Positions 23,968-31,468 of a DNA stretch of 64,000 nt are shown piece after piece. A program made the position numbers and the translations under genes. Under the pieces are notes generated by a model, which ran no database searches, was not told the DNA's origin, and saw nothing but the letters and a program-made list of their open reading frames with translations. Positions within the stretch are counted from its first letter, which is position 1. Every line of letters begins with the position of its first letter. Where the stretch lies: positions 1-64,000 of the forward strand of contig CAAGKD010000094.1 of the NCBI GenBank assembly GCA_900770335.1, read 5' to 3'. This stretch comes from an uncultured Sutterella sp. GTDB taxonomy: Bacteria > Pseudomonadota > Gammaproteobacteria > Burkholderiales > Burkholderiaceae_F.

Positions 23968-25514
23968 TTCCGAACGACCTCGTCGATCTCTCGCGGCTGC
24001 AGTTCGCGCTCACCGCGATGTATCACTTCATATTCGTGCCGCTCACGCTCGGCCTGTCGTTCCTGCTCGTTGTGATGGAGGCGACGTACCTCATCACCGG
24101 CAGGGAGATGTACAAGGACATGACCCGATTCTGGGGCAAGCTCTTCGGCATCAACTTCGCCATCGGCGTCGCCACGGGCATCACGATGGAGTTCCAGTTC
24201 GGTACGAACTGGGCCTACTACTCGCACTACGTGGGCGACATCTTCGGCGCCCCGCTCGCGATCGAGGGCTTGATGGCGTTCTTCCTTGAGTCGACGTTCA
24301 TCGGCCTCTTCTTCTTCGGCTGGGAGCGGCTCTCCCGCGGCCGCCACATGGCCGTCACCGTCCTCATGGCCCTCGGCTCGAACCTCTCCGCGCTTTGGAT
24401 TCTCGTCGCCAACGGCTGGATGATGTATCCGACCGGCGCCGAGTTCAACTTCGAGACGATGCGCATGGAGATGACGAACTTCTGGGCCGTCTTCACGAGC
24501 GAGTGGGCGCAGGCGAAGTTCCTGCACACCGTCTCGGGCGGCTACATGACGGGCGCCTTCTTCGTGATGGCCGTGTCGGCCTACTACCTGCTTCGCCGCC
24601 AGGACGTGAAGTTCGCGCTCTCCTCGTTCCGCCTCGCCGCCGTCTTCGGCCTCGTCGCCTCTGTGATGACGCTGCACATGGGCGACGAGTCGGGCTACCT
24701 CGTCACGCGCGACCAGCCCACGAAGATCGCCGCCATGGAGGCCGTCTGGGAGACGCATCCCGCGCCCGCCCCGATGACGCTCTTCGCGCTCCCTGACGAG
24801 GACGCGAAGGCCAATGCGATGGAGGTGAGCGTGCCCTGGGTGTTCGGCATCATCGGCACGCGCTCGCTCTCGACCGAGATTCCGGGCATCCGCGAGCTTG
24901 AGGCCGCCGCCGAGGAGCGCATCCGCAACGGCCAGAAGGCCGTGGCCGCCCTCGAGCGCCTGCGCGCCGATCCGAAGAACGAGGCGCTGCGCGCCGAGTT
25001 CAAGGCCCTCGAGCCCGACCTCGGGTTCGGCCTCCTTCTGAAGCGCTACGTCGAGGACGTCTCCACGGCGACGCCCGAGCAGATCCGCCAGGCCGCCGCC
25101 GACACGACGCCGCGCGTCGCGCCGATGTTCTGGGGCTTCCGCGTGATGGTCGGCTCCGGACTCGCCCTGGCCGCGATCTTCCTCGCCGGCATCGTCCTCT
25201 CGATGCGCCGCACGCTCGCCGAGAGCCCGCTCTTCCTCAAGCTCACGATCCTTGCGCTGCCTCTGCCCTGGGTCGCCTGCGAGGCGGGCTGGTTCGTCGC
25301 CGAGTACGGCCGCCAGCCCTGGACGATCTACAACATCCTGCCCACGCACCTCTCGGTCTCCTCGCTCACCGCGGGCGACCTCATCGGGTCCCTCATCGGC
25401 TTCATCGTGCTCTACTCGCTCATGCTTGTCGCAGAGATGTGGCTGATGGTGCGCTTCAGCCGCCGCGGTCCGAGCGTGCTCGGCACCGGCCGCTACCACT
25501 TCGAGAGGCAGTAA
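23964..25514 (+). CDS. cydA: Cytochrome bd ubiquinol oxidase subunit I
   Basis: Haem-bearing subunit of the high-affinity quinol oxidase, 516 residues with nine expected membrane helices. The N-terminus (SRLQFALTAMYHFIFVPLTLG) carries the conserved helix-1 histidine (H21). The GRQPW motif appears in AEYGRQPWTIYNILPT after the Q-loop. The start at 23964 was chosen because CydA proteins begin there and AAGGGAG precedes it; the frame is open upstream through cydP only by chance. cydB follows after 13 nt. Supports respiration at low oxygen. Confidence 0.97.
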   Translation: MIPNDLVDLSRLQFALTAMYHFIFVPLTLGLSFLLVVMEATYLITGREMYKDMTRFWGKLFGINFAIGVATGITMEFQFGTNWAYYSHYVGDIFGAPLAIEGLMAFFLESTFIGLFFFGWERLSRGRHMAVTVLMALGSNLSALWILVANGWMMYPTGAEFNFETMRMEMTNFWAVFTSEWAQAKFLHTVSGGYMTGAFFVMAVSAYYLLRRQDVKFALSSFRLAAVFGLVASVMTLHMGDESGYLVTRDQPTKIAAMEAVWETHPAPAPMTLFALPDEDAKANAMEVSVPWVFGIIGTRSLSTEIPGIRELEAAAEERIRNGQKAVAALERLRADPKNEALRAEFKALEPDLGFGLLLKRYVEDVSTATPEQIRQAAADTTPRVAPMFWGFRVMVGSGLALAAIFLAGIVLSMRRTLAESPLFLKLTILALPLPWVACEAGWFVAEYGRQPWTIYNILPTHLSVSSLTAGDLIGSLIGFIVLYSLMLVAEMWLMVRFSRRGPSVLGTGRYHFERQ

Positions 25515-25527
25515 CAGGAGCTTCCAA

Positions 25528-26667
25528 ATGATTGACTATGAAATTCTCAAGGCCGTCTGGTGGCTCTTCATCGGCGTGCTTCTCGTCGGGTTCGTCATCA
25601 TGGACGGACAGGACATGGGCGTCGGCACGCTTCTGCCCTTTCTCACGAAGGACGACGCCGAGCGCCGCGTGATGATCAACTCCGTCGCCCCGCACTGGGA
25701 CGGCAACCAGGTCTGGTTCATCACCGGCGGCGGCGCGATGTTCGCCGCTTGGCCGATGATGTACGCGGTCGCCTTCTCGGGCTTTTACTGGGCGATGCTC
25801 GTCATCCTGCTCGCGCTGATGCTCCGGCCGCTCGCCTTCGACTACCGCAGCAAGGTTCCCGCCGAGCGCTGGCGCTCGTCCTGGGACTGGCTGCTCTTCG
25901 CGGGCTCGGTGATTCCGCCCGTCATCTGCGGCGTCGCCTTCGGCAACCTCCTGCAGGGCGTGCCCTTCGAGATCGACGCGACGATGCGCCCGGTCTACAC
26001 GGGATCGTTCTTCGGCCTGCTCAACCCGTTCGGCCTGCTCTGCGGCGTGCTCGCCATCGTGATGGTGGTCTTCCACGGCGCGAACTACCTCGCGCTCAGG
26101 ACCGAGGGCGCCCTGCAGGCGCGCTCGACCCGCGTGGCGCGCATCGCGGGCATCCTGACGGCGGTCCTCTTCGCCGCGGGCGGCGCCTGGGCGTGCCTCG
26201 GCATCGACGGCTACGTCGCCGTCGCGGGCCTCGACCCGGCGGGCCCCGCCAACCCGCTCGCCAAGACGGTGGAGCTGCGCGCCGGCGCCTGGCTCGCGAA
26301 CTATGACGCGCTTCCGATCCTCTGGGCGCTCCCGGCGCTCGGCGTCGTCGCCTCGCTCGCGGGCGCGGCGGCTGCGGGCTCGCGCCGCGGCTGGACGGCG
26401 ATCCTGCTCTCCTCGGCGGCCATCCTCTCGATCGTGCTCACGCCCCTGGTCTCGATGTTCCCGTTCGTGATGCCCTCCTCGACGATGCTGAACGCCGGCC
26501 TCACGGTCTGGGACTGCACGAGCTCGCAGCTCACGCTTGAGATCATGTTCTTCGTCACGCTCGTGTTCCTGCCGATCGTGCTCGCCTACACGACCTGGGC
26601 GTACCGCGTGATGAGCGGAAAGCTCAACGCCGAGTACATCGCGAAGCACTCGCACCACCTCTACTGA
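25528..26667 (+). CDS. cydB: Cytochrome bd ubiquinol oxidase subunit II
   Basis: Second large membrane subunit, 379 residues with about eight helices. Conserved family parts are visible: KAVWWLFIGVLLVGFVIMDG at the start, DGNQVWFITGGGAMFAAWP, RPLAFDYRSKV, and MFPFVMPSS near the C-terminus. AGGAG lies 5-9 nt before the ATG. Together with CydA it couples quinol oxidation to water formation. A 60-nt spacer with a hairpin separates it from cydX. Confidence 0.97.
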   Translation: MIDYEILKAVWWLFIGVLLVGFVIMDGQDMGVGTLLPFLTKDDAERRVMINSVAPHWDGNQVWFITGGGAMFAAWPMMYAVAFSGFYWAMLVILLALMLRPLAFDYRSKVPAERWRSSWDWLLFAGSVIPPVICGVAFGNLLQGVPFEIDATMRPVYTGSFFGLLNPFGLLCGVLAIVMVVFHGANYLALRTEGALQARSTRVARIAGILTAVLFAAGGAWACLGIDGYVAVAGLDPAGPANPLAKTVELRAGAWLANYDALPILWALPALGVVASLAGAAAAGSRRGWTAILLSSAAILSIVLTPLVSMFPFVMPSSTMLNAGLTVWDCTSSQLTLEIMFFVTLVFLPIVLAYTTWAYRVMSGKLNAEYIAKHSHHLY

Positions 26668-26683
26668 GCCCAGCGATAATTCC

Positions 26684-26706
26684 GGAGGGGCCTCCCGCGC
26701 CCCTCC
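26684..26706 (+). promoter_or_regulatory. Hairpin between cydB and cydX
   Basis: GGAGGGGC and GCCCCTCC form a perfect 8-bp stem with a 7-nt loop in the cydB-cydX spacer. No T-run follows. It probably tunes mRNA stability or the level of the downstream small genes. Confidence 0.45.
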
Positions 26707-26727
26707 GCACCTGATGGAGCACTCGCC

Positions 26728-26817
26728 ATGTCTTACTTCTACTGGATCACCGGCCTCGCCTTCGCCATCCTGCTTGCGGCCACCGTCGAGGCGGCCGCCT
26801 CGCGCAATGACGACTGA
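26728..26817 (+). CDS. cydX: CydX small subunit of cytochrome bd oxidase
   Basis: A 29-residue single-helix protein (MSYFYWITGLAFAILLAATV at the N-terminus). Position directly after cydB, size, and the aromatic start followed by a membrane helix and a short charged tail fit the CydX/YbgT family, which stabilises the haem site of CydAB. GGAG precedes the ATG. Its end overlaps the start of the next gene by 11 nt. It is easy to miss by automated calling because of its length. Confidence 0.88.
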   Translation: MSYFYWITGLAFAILLAATVEAAASRNDD

Positions 26818-27088
26818 CCGCCCCCGCGGAGGCGGCGCGCTGCGGGCGCTCTCGCTCATCGCCGCGGCCGCCTGCGTCGCCCTCATCGTCCTTTATCCGC
26901 GCGCGTTCGGACACGACGCCACGCAGATCGCCCACGGCCCCTTCGTCGGCATGCTCGCCGGCATGAGCATCCTCTGGGTCCACGGGCTCGACTTCACGCC
27001 GGACCATCCGGTCGCGCGCCGCCTTCTCTCGCCCCTTCTCGGCTGGGCGCTTCTGCTCGGCTTCGGGGCGATCGGACTCATTCACTGA
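26807..27088 (+). CDS. ybgE: Cyd operon protein YbgE
   Basis: A 93-residue membrane protein with three hydrophobic segments. It aligns with E. coli YbgE in length and pattern: RALSLIAAAACVALIVLYP, then AHGPFVGMLAGMSILWVHGLDF (compare WHGLLLMWAVCAGVIHGVGF), then a last helix. It is the usual partner in cydABX operons; function is not firmly known. The ATG at 26807 lies within cydX, so translation is probably coupled. Confidence 0.82.
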   Translation: MTTDRPRGGGALRALSLIAAAACVALIVLYPRAFGHDATQIAHGPFVGMLAGMSILWVHGLDFTPDHPVARRLLSPLLGWALLLGFGAIGLIH

Positions 27089-27101
27089 CGGAGAGACCTG
27101 C

Positions 27102-27494
27102 ATGGAACACGCGAAGGAGCCTTCTCTTTACGACGCCATCGGCGGCGAGGAGGGCGTCGCGCGTCTTGTGTCCGCCAGCGTGCGCATCCTGCGCACGGAC
27201 CCCGGCGTAGCGCACCTGCGCGCGATCCACCGGGACGCGCACCTCGCCACATACGAATGCCACCTCAGGGAGTACCTCTCGGGCTGGCTCGGCGGGCCGC
27301 CCCTCTATCTGGAGCGGCACGGCGTGCCGATGCTGCGCGAGCGCCATCGCGAGCGGCGGATCCCGCGCGAGCTCATGCTCGAATGGGTGCGCATGATGCG
27401 CCTCGCCGTCGCCGAGACGGTCGAAGATCCCGCCGCGGCGCTGCGGCTTGAGGGAGCCTTTTCAAGGATGGCCGAGAGCTTCGTGAACGCCTGA
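27102..27494 (+). CDS. Group II truncated haemoglobin
   Basis: A 130-residue globin of the trHbO (group II) type. It starts with SLYDAIGGEEGVARLV and carries the group-typical EYLSGWLGGPPLYLERHG and the F-helix region MLRERH, whose histidine is the expected proximal haem ligand. Group II globins bind O2 and NO with high affinity. It follows ybgE by 13 nt on the same strand, so it is probably the last gene of the bd-oxidase operon, suggesting O2 delivery or NO detoxification next to the oxidase (inference). Confidence 0.85.
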   Translation: MEHAKEPSLYDAIGGEEGVARLVSASVRILRTDPGVAHLRAIHRDAHLATYECHLREYLSGWLGGPPLYLERHGVPMLRERHRERRIPRELMLEWVRMMRLAVAETVEDPAAALRLEGAFSRMAESFVNA

Positions 27495-27512
27495 GCGACC
27501 GGGCGACGGTCG

Positions 27513-28070
27513 TCAGGTCCAGCGCTCGCTCTCGCGCTTGAGCCACTCGGGATTGATCTGAACGTCCGCCGAGTCGCTGTTCACCCAGATGACGCCGTCC
27601 TGGATCGTGACGGCGAGCTTCATGCTCCGCGAGGCCATCGCGGCGAGCGCCTCGGCCTCGGCGTCCGGAATGAAGATCACCGAGAGCTTGTCGATCTTGC
27701 TGAGCTCGCCCTTCACGGACTCCCACCAAGGGCCCGTGCGGTCCGCGTCGTAGGCAAGGACGAGTACGCGCTCGCTCTTGCCCGCGGCCTTCCTCACGGT
27801 GCGCACGTCCGGGGCGCCGAGCTCGACCCAGTCGACGATCGCGCCCGTGTCATCGATCTCCCAGAGGGCGGGCTCGCCCTCGGACGAGAGCCCCCGGCCG
27901 AACTCAAGCCGGTCGCCCGCCCGGACGCACCAGGCGAGCATGCGCAGCATCAGGCGCTTCTCGGTCTCGGAGGGATGGCGCGCGATCGTGAGCACGGGCT
28001 GGCCGTACCAGCCGCGGTCCAGATTGGAGATGGAGAGCTGCGCCTTGTAGACAACCGCGCCGAGAGCCAT
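27513..28070 (-). CDS. yaeQ: YaeQ family protein
   Basis: A 185-residue soluble protein that matches the YaeQ family along its length: MALGAVVYKAQLSISNLDR, LTIARHPSETEKRLMLRMLAW, GLSSEGEPALWEIDD, DWVELGAPD, and TIQDGVIWV near the end. The fold is related to PD-(D/E)XK nucleases, but no biochemical role is established. The ATG at 28070 is the family start. Convergent with the globin gene, 18 nt apart. Confidence 0.9.
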   Translation of the reverse strand: MALGAVVYKAQLSISNLDRGWYGQPVLTIARHPSETEKRLMLRMLAWCVRAGDRLEFGRGLSSEGEPALWEIDDTGAIVDWVELGAPDVRTVRKAAGKSERVLVLAYDADRTGPWWESVKGELSKIDKLSVIFIPDAEAEALAAMASRSMKLAVTIQDGVIWVNSDSADVQINPEWLKRESERWT

Positions 28071-28163
28071 GGGTCGGGATCCTTCTGAATCTTGTGGCCG
28101 CACCCTCGCAAAGCCCGCGGGGCGCGCAAACGGCGCCGAGTATAGCCGCGGACCGGAACCGCG

Positions 28164-28628
28164 TCAGTCGACGGGCATCGGCTCGCGCGCGACGAGCCTC
28201 TTCCAGCCGTAGAGGATCCGGTAGGCGACCCAGACGCCGAGCGCGAGGAACCCGACGATCGGCGTGACGAAGCCAACGCCGATGAGCATCAATGGCGCCG
28301 AGAGGAGCCAGATGAGGACGATCCAGAGCAGCGCCCACCAGAACGTGCGGATCTGCCAGGAGAAGTGCGAGTCGGCGTAGGTGCCGCGCGCGTCCGAGCG
28401 GAAGATGTAGTTGATGATCACCGCGAGGATCGAGGGCCCGGAGAAGACGAAGGCGCCCGCGATCGAGAGCCCCGCCGTAAGGAGTCCGATGAGAATCGAG
28501 ATCGTGTGAAGACCGTACACGATGTGCGCGACGGTGAGCGTGCCCGATGCGGGCTCGCCATAGTCCTCCGGGCGGTCCCGATGGTCGATGTCCGTGATGT
28601 CCCCGCGGGACCTGCGATAGTCGGGCAT
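28164..28628 (-). CDS. DUF4870-like membrane protein
   Basis: A 154-residue protein with a polar N-terminal region (about 1-35) rich in Arg and Asp, then three to four hydrophobic helices. SHFSWQIRTFWWALLWI and the terminal VAYRILYGWKRL resemble the DUF4870/YxxL-type family of small membrane proteins without assigned function. GGAGGGGG before the ATG at 28628 supports that start. It is upstream of yaeQ on the same strand and divergent from the two-component operon. Confidence 0.72.
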   Translation of the reverse strand: MPDYRRSRGDITDIDHRDRPEDYGEPASGTLTVAHIVYGLHTISILIGLLTAGLSIAGAFVFSGPSILAVIINYIFRSDARGTYADSHFSWQIRTFWWALLWIVLIWLLSAPLMLIGVGFVTPIVGFLALGVWVAYRILYGWKRLVAREPMPVD

Positions 28629-28709
28629 TGCCGCCCCCTCCCTGTGTACGATGCCTTGCGGCGCCTGAGAGGCGCCGGCTTTCATCCCCCGATTGTAGGG
28701 CCCGACCGC

Positions 28710-29318
28710 ATGCTCTCTGAACTTCTTCTCTCGCCCGCCGCCCTTGCGGGCGCCTGCTTTGCCGCCGCGATCGCCTCCCCGGGCTGGGGCGCGCTCGCCG
28801 CGGGCGTTCTCGCCTACGCCTGCCCGGGCGGGAGCTTCGCGCTCCTCTCGGGAGCGGCCGCCGCGGGCGGCTTCGCGGGCGACGCGCTCGCCTTTCTGCT
28901 TTGGCGCAGGCGCCCGGCAGAGACGCCTCCGGCCTCCCCCGAGGACGCCCGCCGCAGGGCGCTCCTCAGCCGTCTGAGGCAGATCTTTCCCGCCGCGGGC
29001 GTCGGGTTACAATCGGTTCAGCTTTTCCGCCGGGACTGGGCGGGCCTTGAGGCGCGGCGCCGCGCGCCCGCGGGCGCGTTCCTCCTCTCCCTTGCGGCGG
29101 GATCGGTCATCGGCGCCCTCGCCGGCGCGGCCCTCGCGCAGTTCGCGCTCGCGCGCCACTTCGGCGCCTGGGGCCCCGGAGAGGCGCGCGCAATCCTGCC
29201 CGGCCTCATGCTCCTCGCGCTTCTTGTCGCGGAGACGGGCCGCATCGTGCTCGAGCGTCTGGCGCAGCGCTCGCAGCGCTTCCTCTCCCAATCCCATCAT
29301 GAGAATTCTCCTCGTTGA
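28710..29318 (+). CDS. Hypothetical membrane protein ahead of a two-component system
   Basis: A 202-residue, Ala/Gly/Leu-rich protein I do not recognise. Hydrophobic segments lie near residues 5-55 and 120-180; a basic cytoplasmic-type stretch (WRRRPAETPPASPEDARRR) lies between them. The gene overlaps the following response regulator by 20 nt in another frame, so it is co-translated and could be an accessory input or membrane partner of the kinase. No homology claim is made. Confidence 0.6.
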   Translation: MLSELLLSPAALAGACFAAAIASPGWGALAAGVLAYACPGGSFALLSGAAAAGGFAGDALAFLLWRRRPAETPPASPEDARRRALLSRLRQIFPAAGVGLQSVQLFRRDWAGLEARRRAPAGAFLLSLAAGSVIGALAGAALAQFALARHFGAWGPGEARAILPGLMLLALLVAETGRIVLERLAQRSQRFLSQSHHENSPR

Positions 29319-29955
29319 AGACGACGACATGATCGGCGAAAGCGTCGTGGCGGGCCTCGAGTCCGAAGGCCACGCCATCGACTGGGTCCGCGACGGCAAC
29401 TCCGCCCTGCTCGCGCTCAACACGACCCCCTTTTCGCTCGTCATCCTGGACCTCGGCCTGCCCGGCAAGGACGGCCTGCAGGTCCTGCGGGAGATGCGCG
29501 CGCGGCGCAATCCCACGCCCGTGCTCGTCACCACCGCCCGCGACACGGTCGACGACCGCATCCTGGGCCTTGACACCGGCGCGGACGACTACCTCGTCAA
29601 GCCTTACGACCTCGACGAGCTCTCCGCGCGCATCCGCGCGCTCCTGAGGCGCTCCGCGGGACGCGCCGACCCGACCATCGAGCGCGGAGAGCTTCGCATC
29701 TCGCCGGCGACGCGCGAGGTGACCTACCGCGGCCAGCCCGTCATTCTCTCTTCGAAGGAGTACGCGCTCCTTGCCGCGCTCGCCGAGCGCCAGGGCGTCG
29801 TCTGGAGCCGCTCGCAGCTCGAGGAGAAGCTCTACAACTGGGACAACACCGTGGGCTCGAACGCGATCGAGGTCCACATCCACCACCTGCGCAAGAAGCT
29901 CTCGGACAGCGCCATCAAGACCGTCCGCGGCGTGGGCTACCTCCTTGAGACCTGA
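29299..29955 (+). CDS. OmpR-family response regulator (QseB/PmrA-like)
   Basis: DNA-binding response regulator of 218 residues. The receiver has LLVEDDDMIGE, phospho-acceptor D51 in VILDLGLPGKDG, T in LVTTARD and K in ADDYLVKPYD. The C-terminal winged helix has SSKEYALLAAL and VEVHIHHLRKKL-like HIHHLRKKL followed by VRGVGYLL. Nearest well-known relatives are QseB, PmrA and TctD. It sits 9 nt before its histidine kinase; targets may include the autotransporter downstream (speculative). Confidence 0.9.
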   Translation: MRILLVEDDDMIGESVVAGLESEGHAIDWVRDGNSALLALNTTPFSLVILDLGLPGKDGLQVLREMRARRNPTPVLVTTARDTVDDRILGLDTGADDYLVKPYDLDELSARIRALLRRSAGRADPTIERGELRISPATREVTYRGQPVILSSKEYALLAALAERQGVVWSRSQLEEKLYNWDNTVGSNAIEVHIHHLRKKLSDSAIKTVRGVGYLLET

Positions 29956-29964
29956 CCGTCCGCG

Positions 29965-31302
29965 ATGACCTCCATCCGCAGGAAGCTCCTGCTCACGCTT
30001 CTTCTCGCCCTGCTTGCGGCGGGCTTCGCATCGGCCGCCGCGACCTTCTTCTCCGCGCAGGCCGAGTTCAGCGAGTTCCTCGACAAGCATCTGCAGGAGA
30101 CGGCCGAGTCGCTCGCCGAGTCGGTGCGTAGCAGCATGCCCTTCAACTCGCCCGACCATCTCACGATCGTCGGCGACGCGCCCTCGTACCGGATCATCGT
30201 CCAGGTCTACGACTCGGCGCACAACAGCCTCTGGCAGCGCGAGGGCGCGCCCGCCCTGCCGCTTCCCGAAGGTCCGGGCTTTGGAACCGCCAAGGTCGAC
30301 GGCAAGGACTGGCGGACCTATTCGGCCGCCGCGGGGCCCCTTGTGATCACCGCCGGGCAGGACCTCGGCGTGCGCACCTCGCTCGCCGCGACTGCCGCCT
30401 TCCGGATCCTGCAGCCCGTGTGCCTGCTGCTTCCCTTCATCGCGATCGCCGTCTGGATCGTCGTCGGAACGGGCCTTGCTCCGCTCGAGCGCACCGCGCG
30501 CTCGGTCGCGCGCCGGTCGCCGACCTCGCTTGAGCCCCTCTCGACGAAGGGGCTCCCGGCGGAGCTCGCCGGTCTCGTCAACGCCATCAACGATCTTCTC
30601 AAGCGCCTCGCTGAGAGCCTCTCGGCGCAGCAGCGCTTCGCCTCGGACGCGGCCCATGAGCTGAGAACCCCGCTCACGGCCCTCAAGCTCCAGGTCCAGC
30701 TCGCGCAGCGCGCGAAGACCCCGGAGGCGCAGCAGAAGTGCTTCGCCCGCCTCAACGAGGGCATCAACCGCGCGACGCGGCTCGTGCAGCAGCTCCTTAC
30801 GCTCGCCCGGCTTGACCCGGAGGCGGCGAAGAAGCCCATGACGACGATCGACCTCGCCGAGCTCGCCGAGAGCGTGCGCGAGGACATGACGCCGATCGCC
30901 GGCCAAAAGCGCATCTCCATTTCCGTTTCGGCGCGCCCCGCCTCGATCGACGGCATGGAGGACGCGATCCGGCTGATGATCACGAACCTCACGGACAACG
31001 CCGTGCGCTACACCCCCGAGGGCGGCCGGATAGAGATCTCGACCGCGACGGAGTCGGGGCTTTCGGTCGTGCGCGTGAGCGACAGCGGCCCGGGCATCGC
31101 CCCCGAGGAGCGTGAGCGCGTCTTCGACCGCTTCTACCGCGCGCTCGGCACCAAGACCTCCGGAACTGGCCTGGGGCTTGCGATCGTCAAGCGGATCGTC
31201 GACATCCACCACGGGACGATCTCGATCGAGGAAGGGCTTGACGGATGCGGAACGACCTTCCGGCTCGCCTTCCCGCCCCTCGGCGCCTCGGCGCGGTGCT
31301 GA
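29965..31302 (+). CDS. Sensor histidine kinase (QseC/PmrB-like)
   Basis: Inner-membrane kinase, 445 residues. It has an N-terminal helix (about 7-27), a periplasmic domain of roughly 120 residues (31-147), a second helix (about 148-168), a short HAMP-like linker, the phospho-acceptor H231 in FASDAAHELRTPLTAL, then N box NLTDNAVRYTPEGG, G1 DSGPGI and G2 GTGLGLAIV of the ATPase domain. Signal is not predictable from sequence. Partner of the preceding regulator. Confidence 0.92.
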   Translation: MTSIRRKLLLTLLLALLAAGFASAAATFFSAQAEFSEFLDKHLQETAESLAESVRSSMPFNSPDHLTIVGDAPSYRIIVQVYDSAHNSLWQREGAPALPLPEGPGFGTAKVDGKDWRTYSAAAGPLVITAGQDLGVRTSLAATAAFRILQPVCLLLPFIAIAVWIVVGTGLAPLERTARSVARRSPTSLEPLSTKGLPAELAGLVNAINDLLKRLAESLSAQQRFASDAAHELRTPLTALKLQVQLAQRAKTPEAQQKCFARLNEGINRATRLVQQLLTLARLDPEAAKKPMTTIDLAELAESVREDMTPIAGQKRISISVSARPASIDGMEDAIRLMITNLTDNAVRYTPEGGRIEISTATESGLSVVRVSDSGPGIAPEERERVFDRFYRALGTKTSGTGLGLAIVKRIVDIHHGTISIEEGLDGCGTTFRLAFPPLGASARC

Positions 31303-31468
31303 AAACACACGCCTCCGTTGCTTTTATCATGTGTTGCTAACTAAAATATGTTCAGTATTTTCATATAGATAATCTCACATATTGGGGTTTACCCCCCCCC
31401 TAAAACTTATTCCCTCATACTTGGCCCAATCGGCCGGGATCCGCCCGGTCTTTCATGAGGGAATGAAC
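31303..31468 (+). promoter_or_regulatory. AT-richer autotransporter leader with a nine-C tract
   Basis: This stretch is clearly lower in GC than its surroundings. It contains TATAGATAAT-like and TTGCTA/TATTTT promoter-like elements near 31334-31372, then a homopolymer of nine Cs at 31392-31400, and the ribosome site GAGGGA at 31456-31461. The reading frame of the autotransporter is open from a TTG at 31382 through the C-tract, but no ribosome site supports translation from there. Homopolymeric tracts in such positions are classical slippage sites. Confidence 0.55.
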
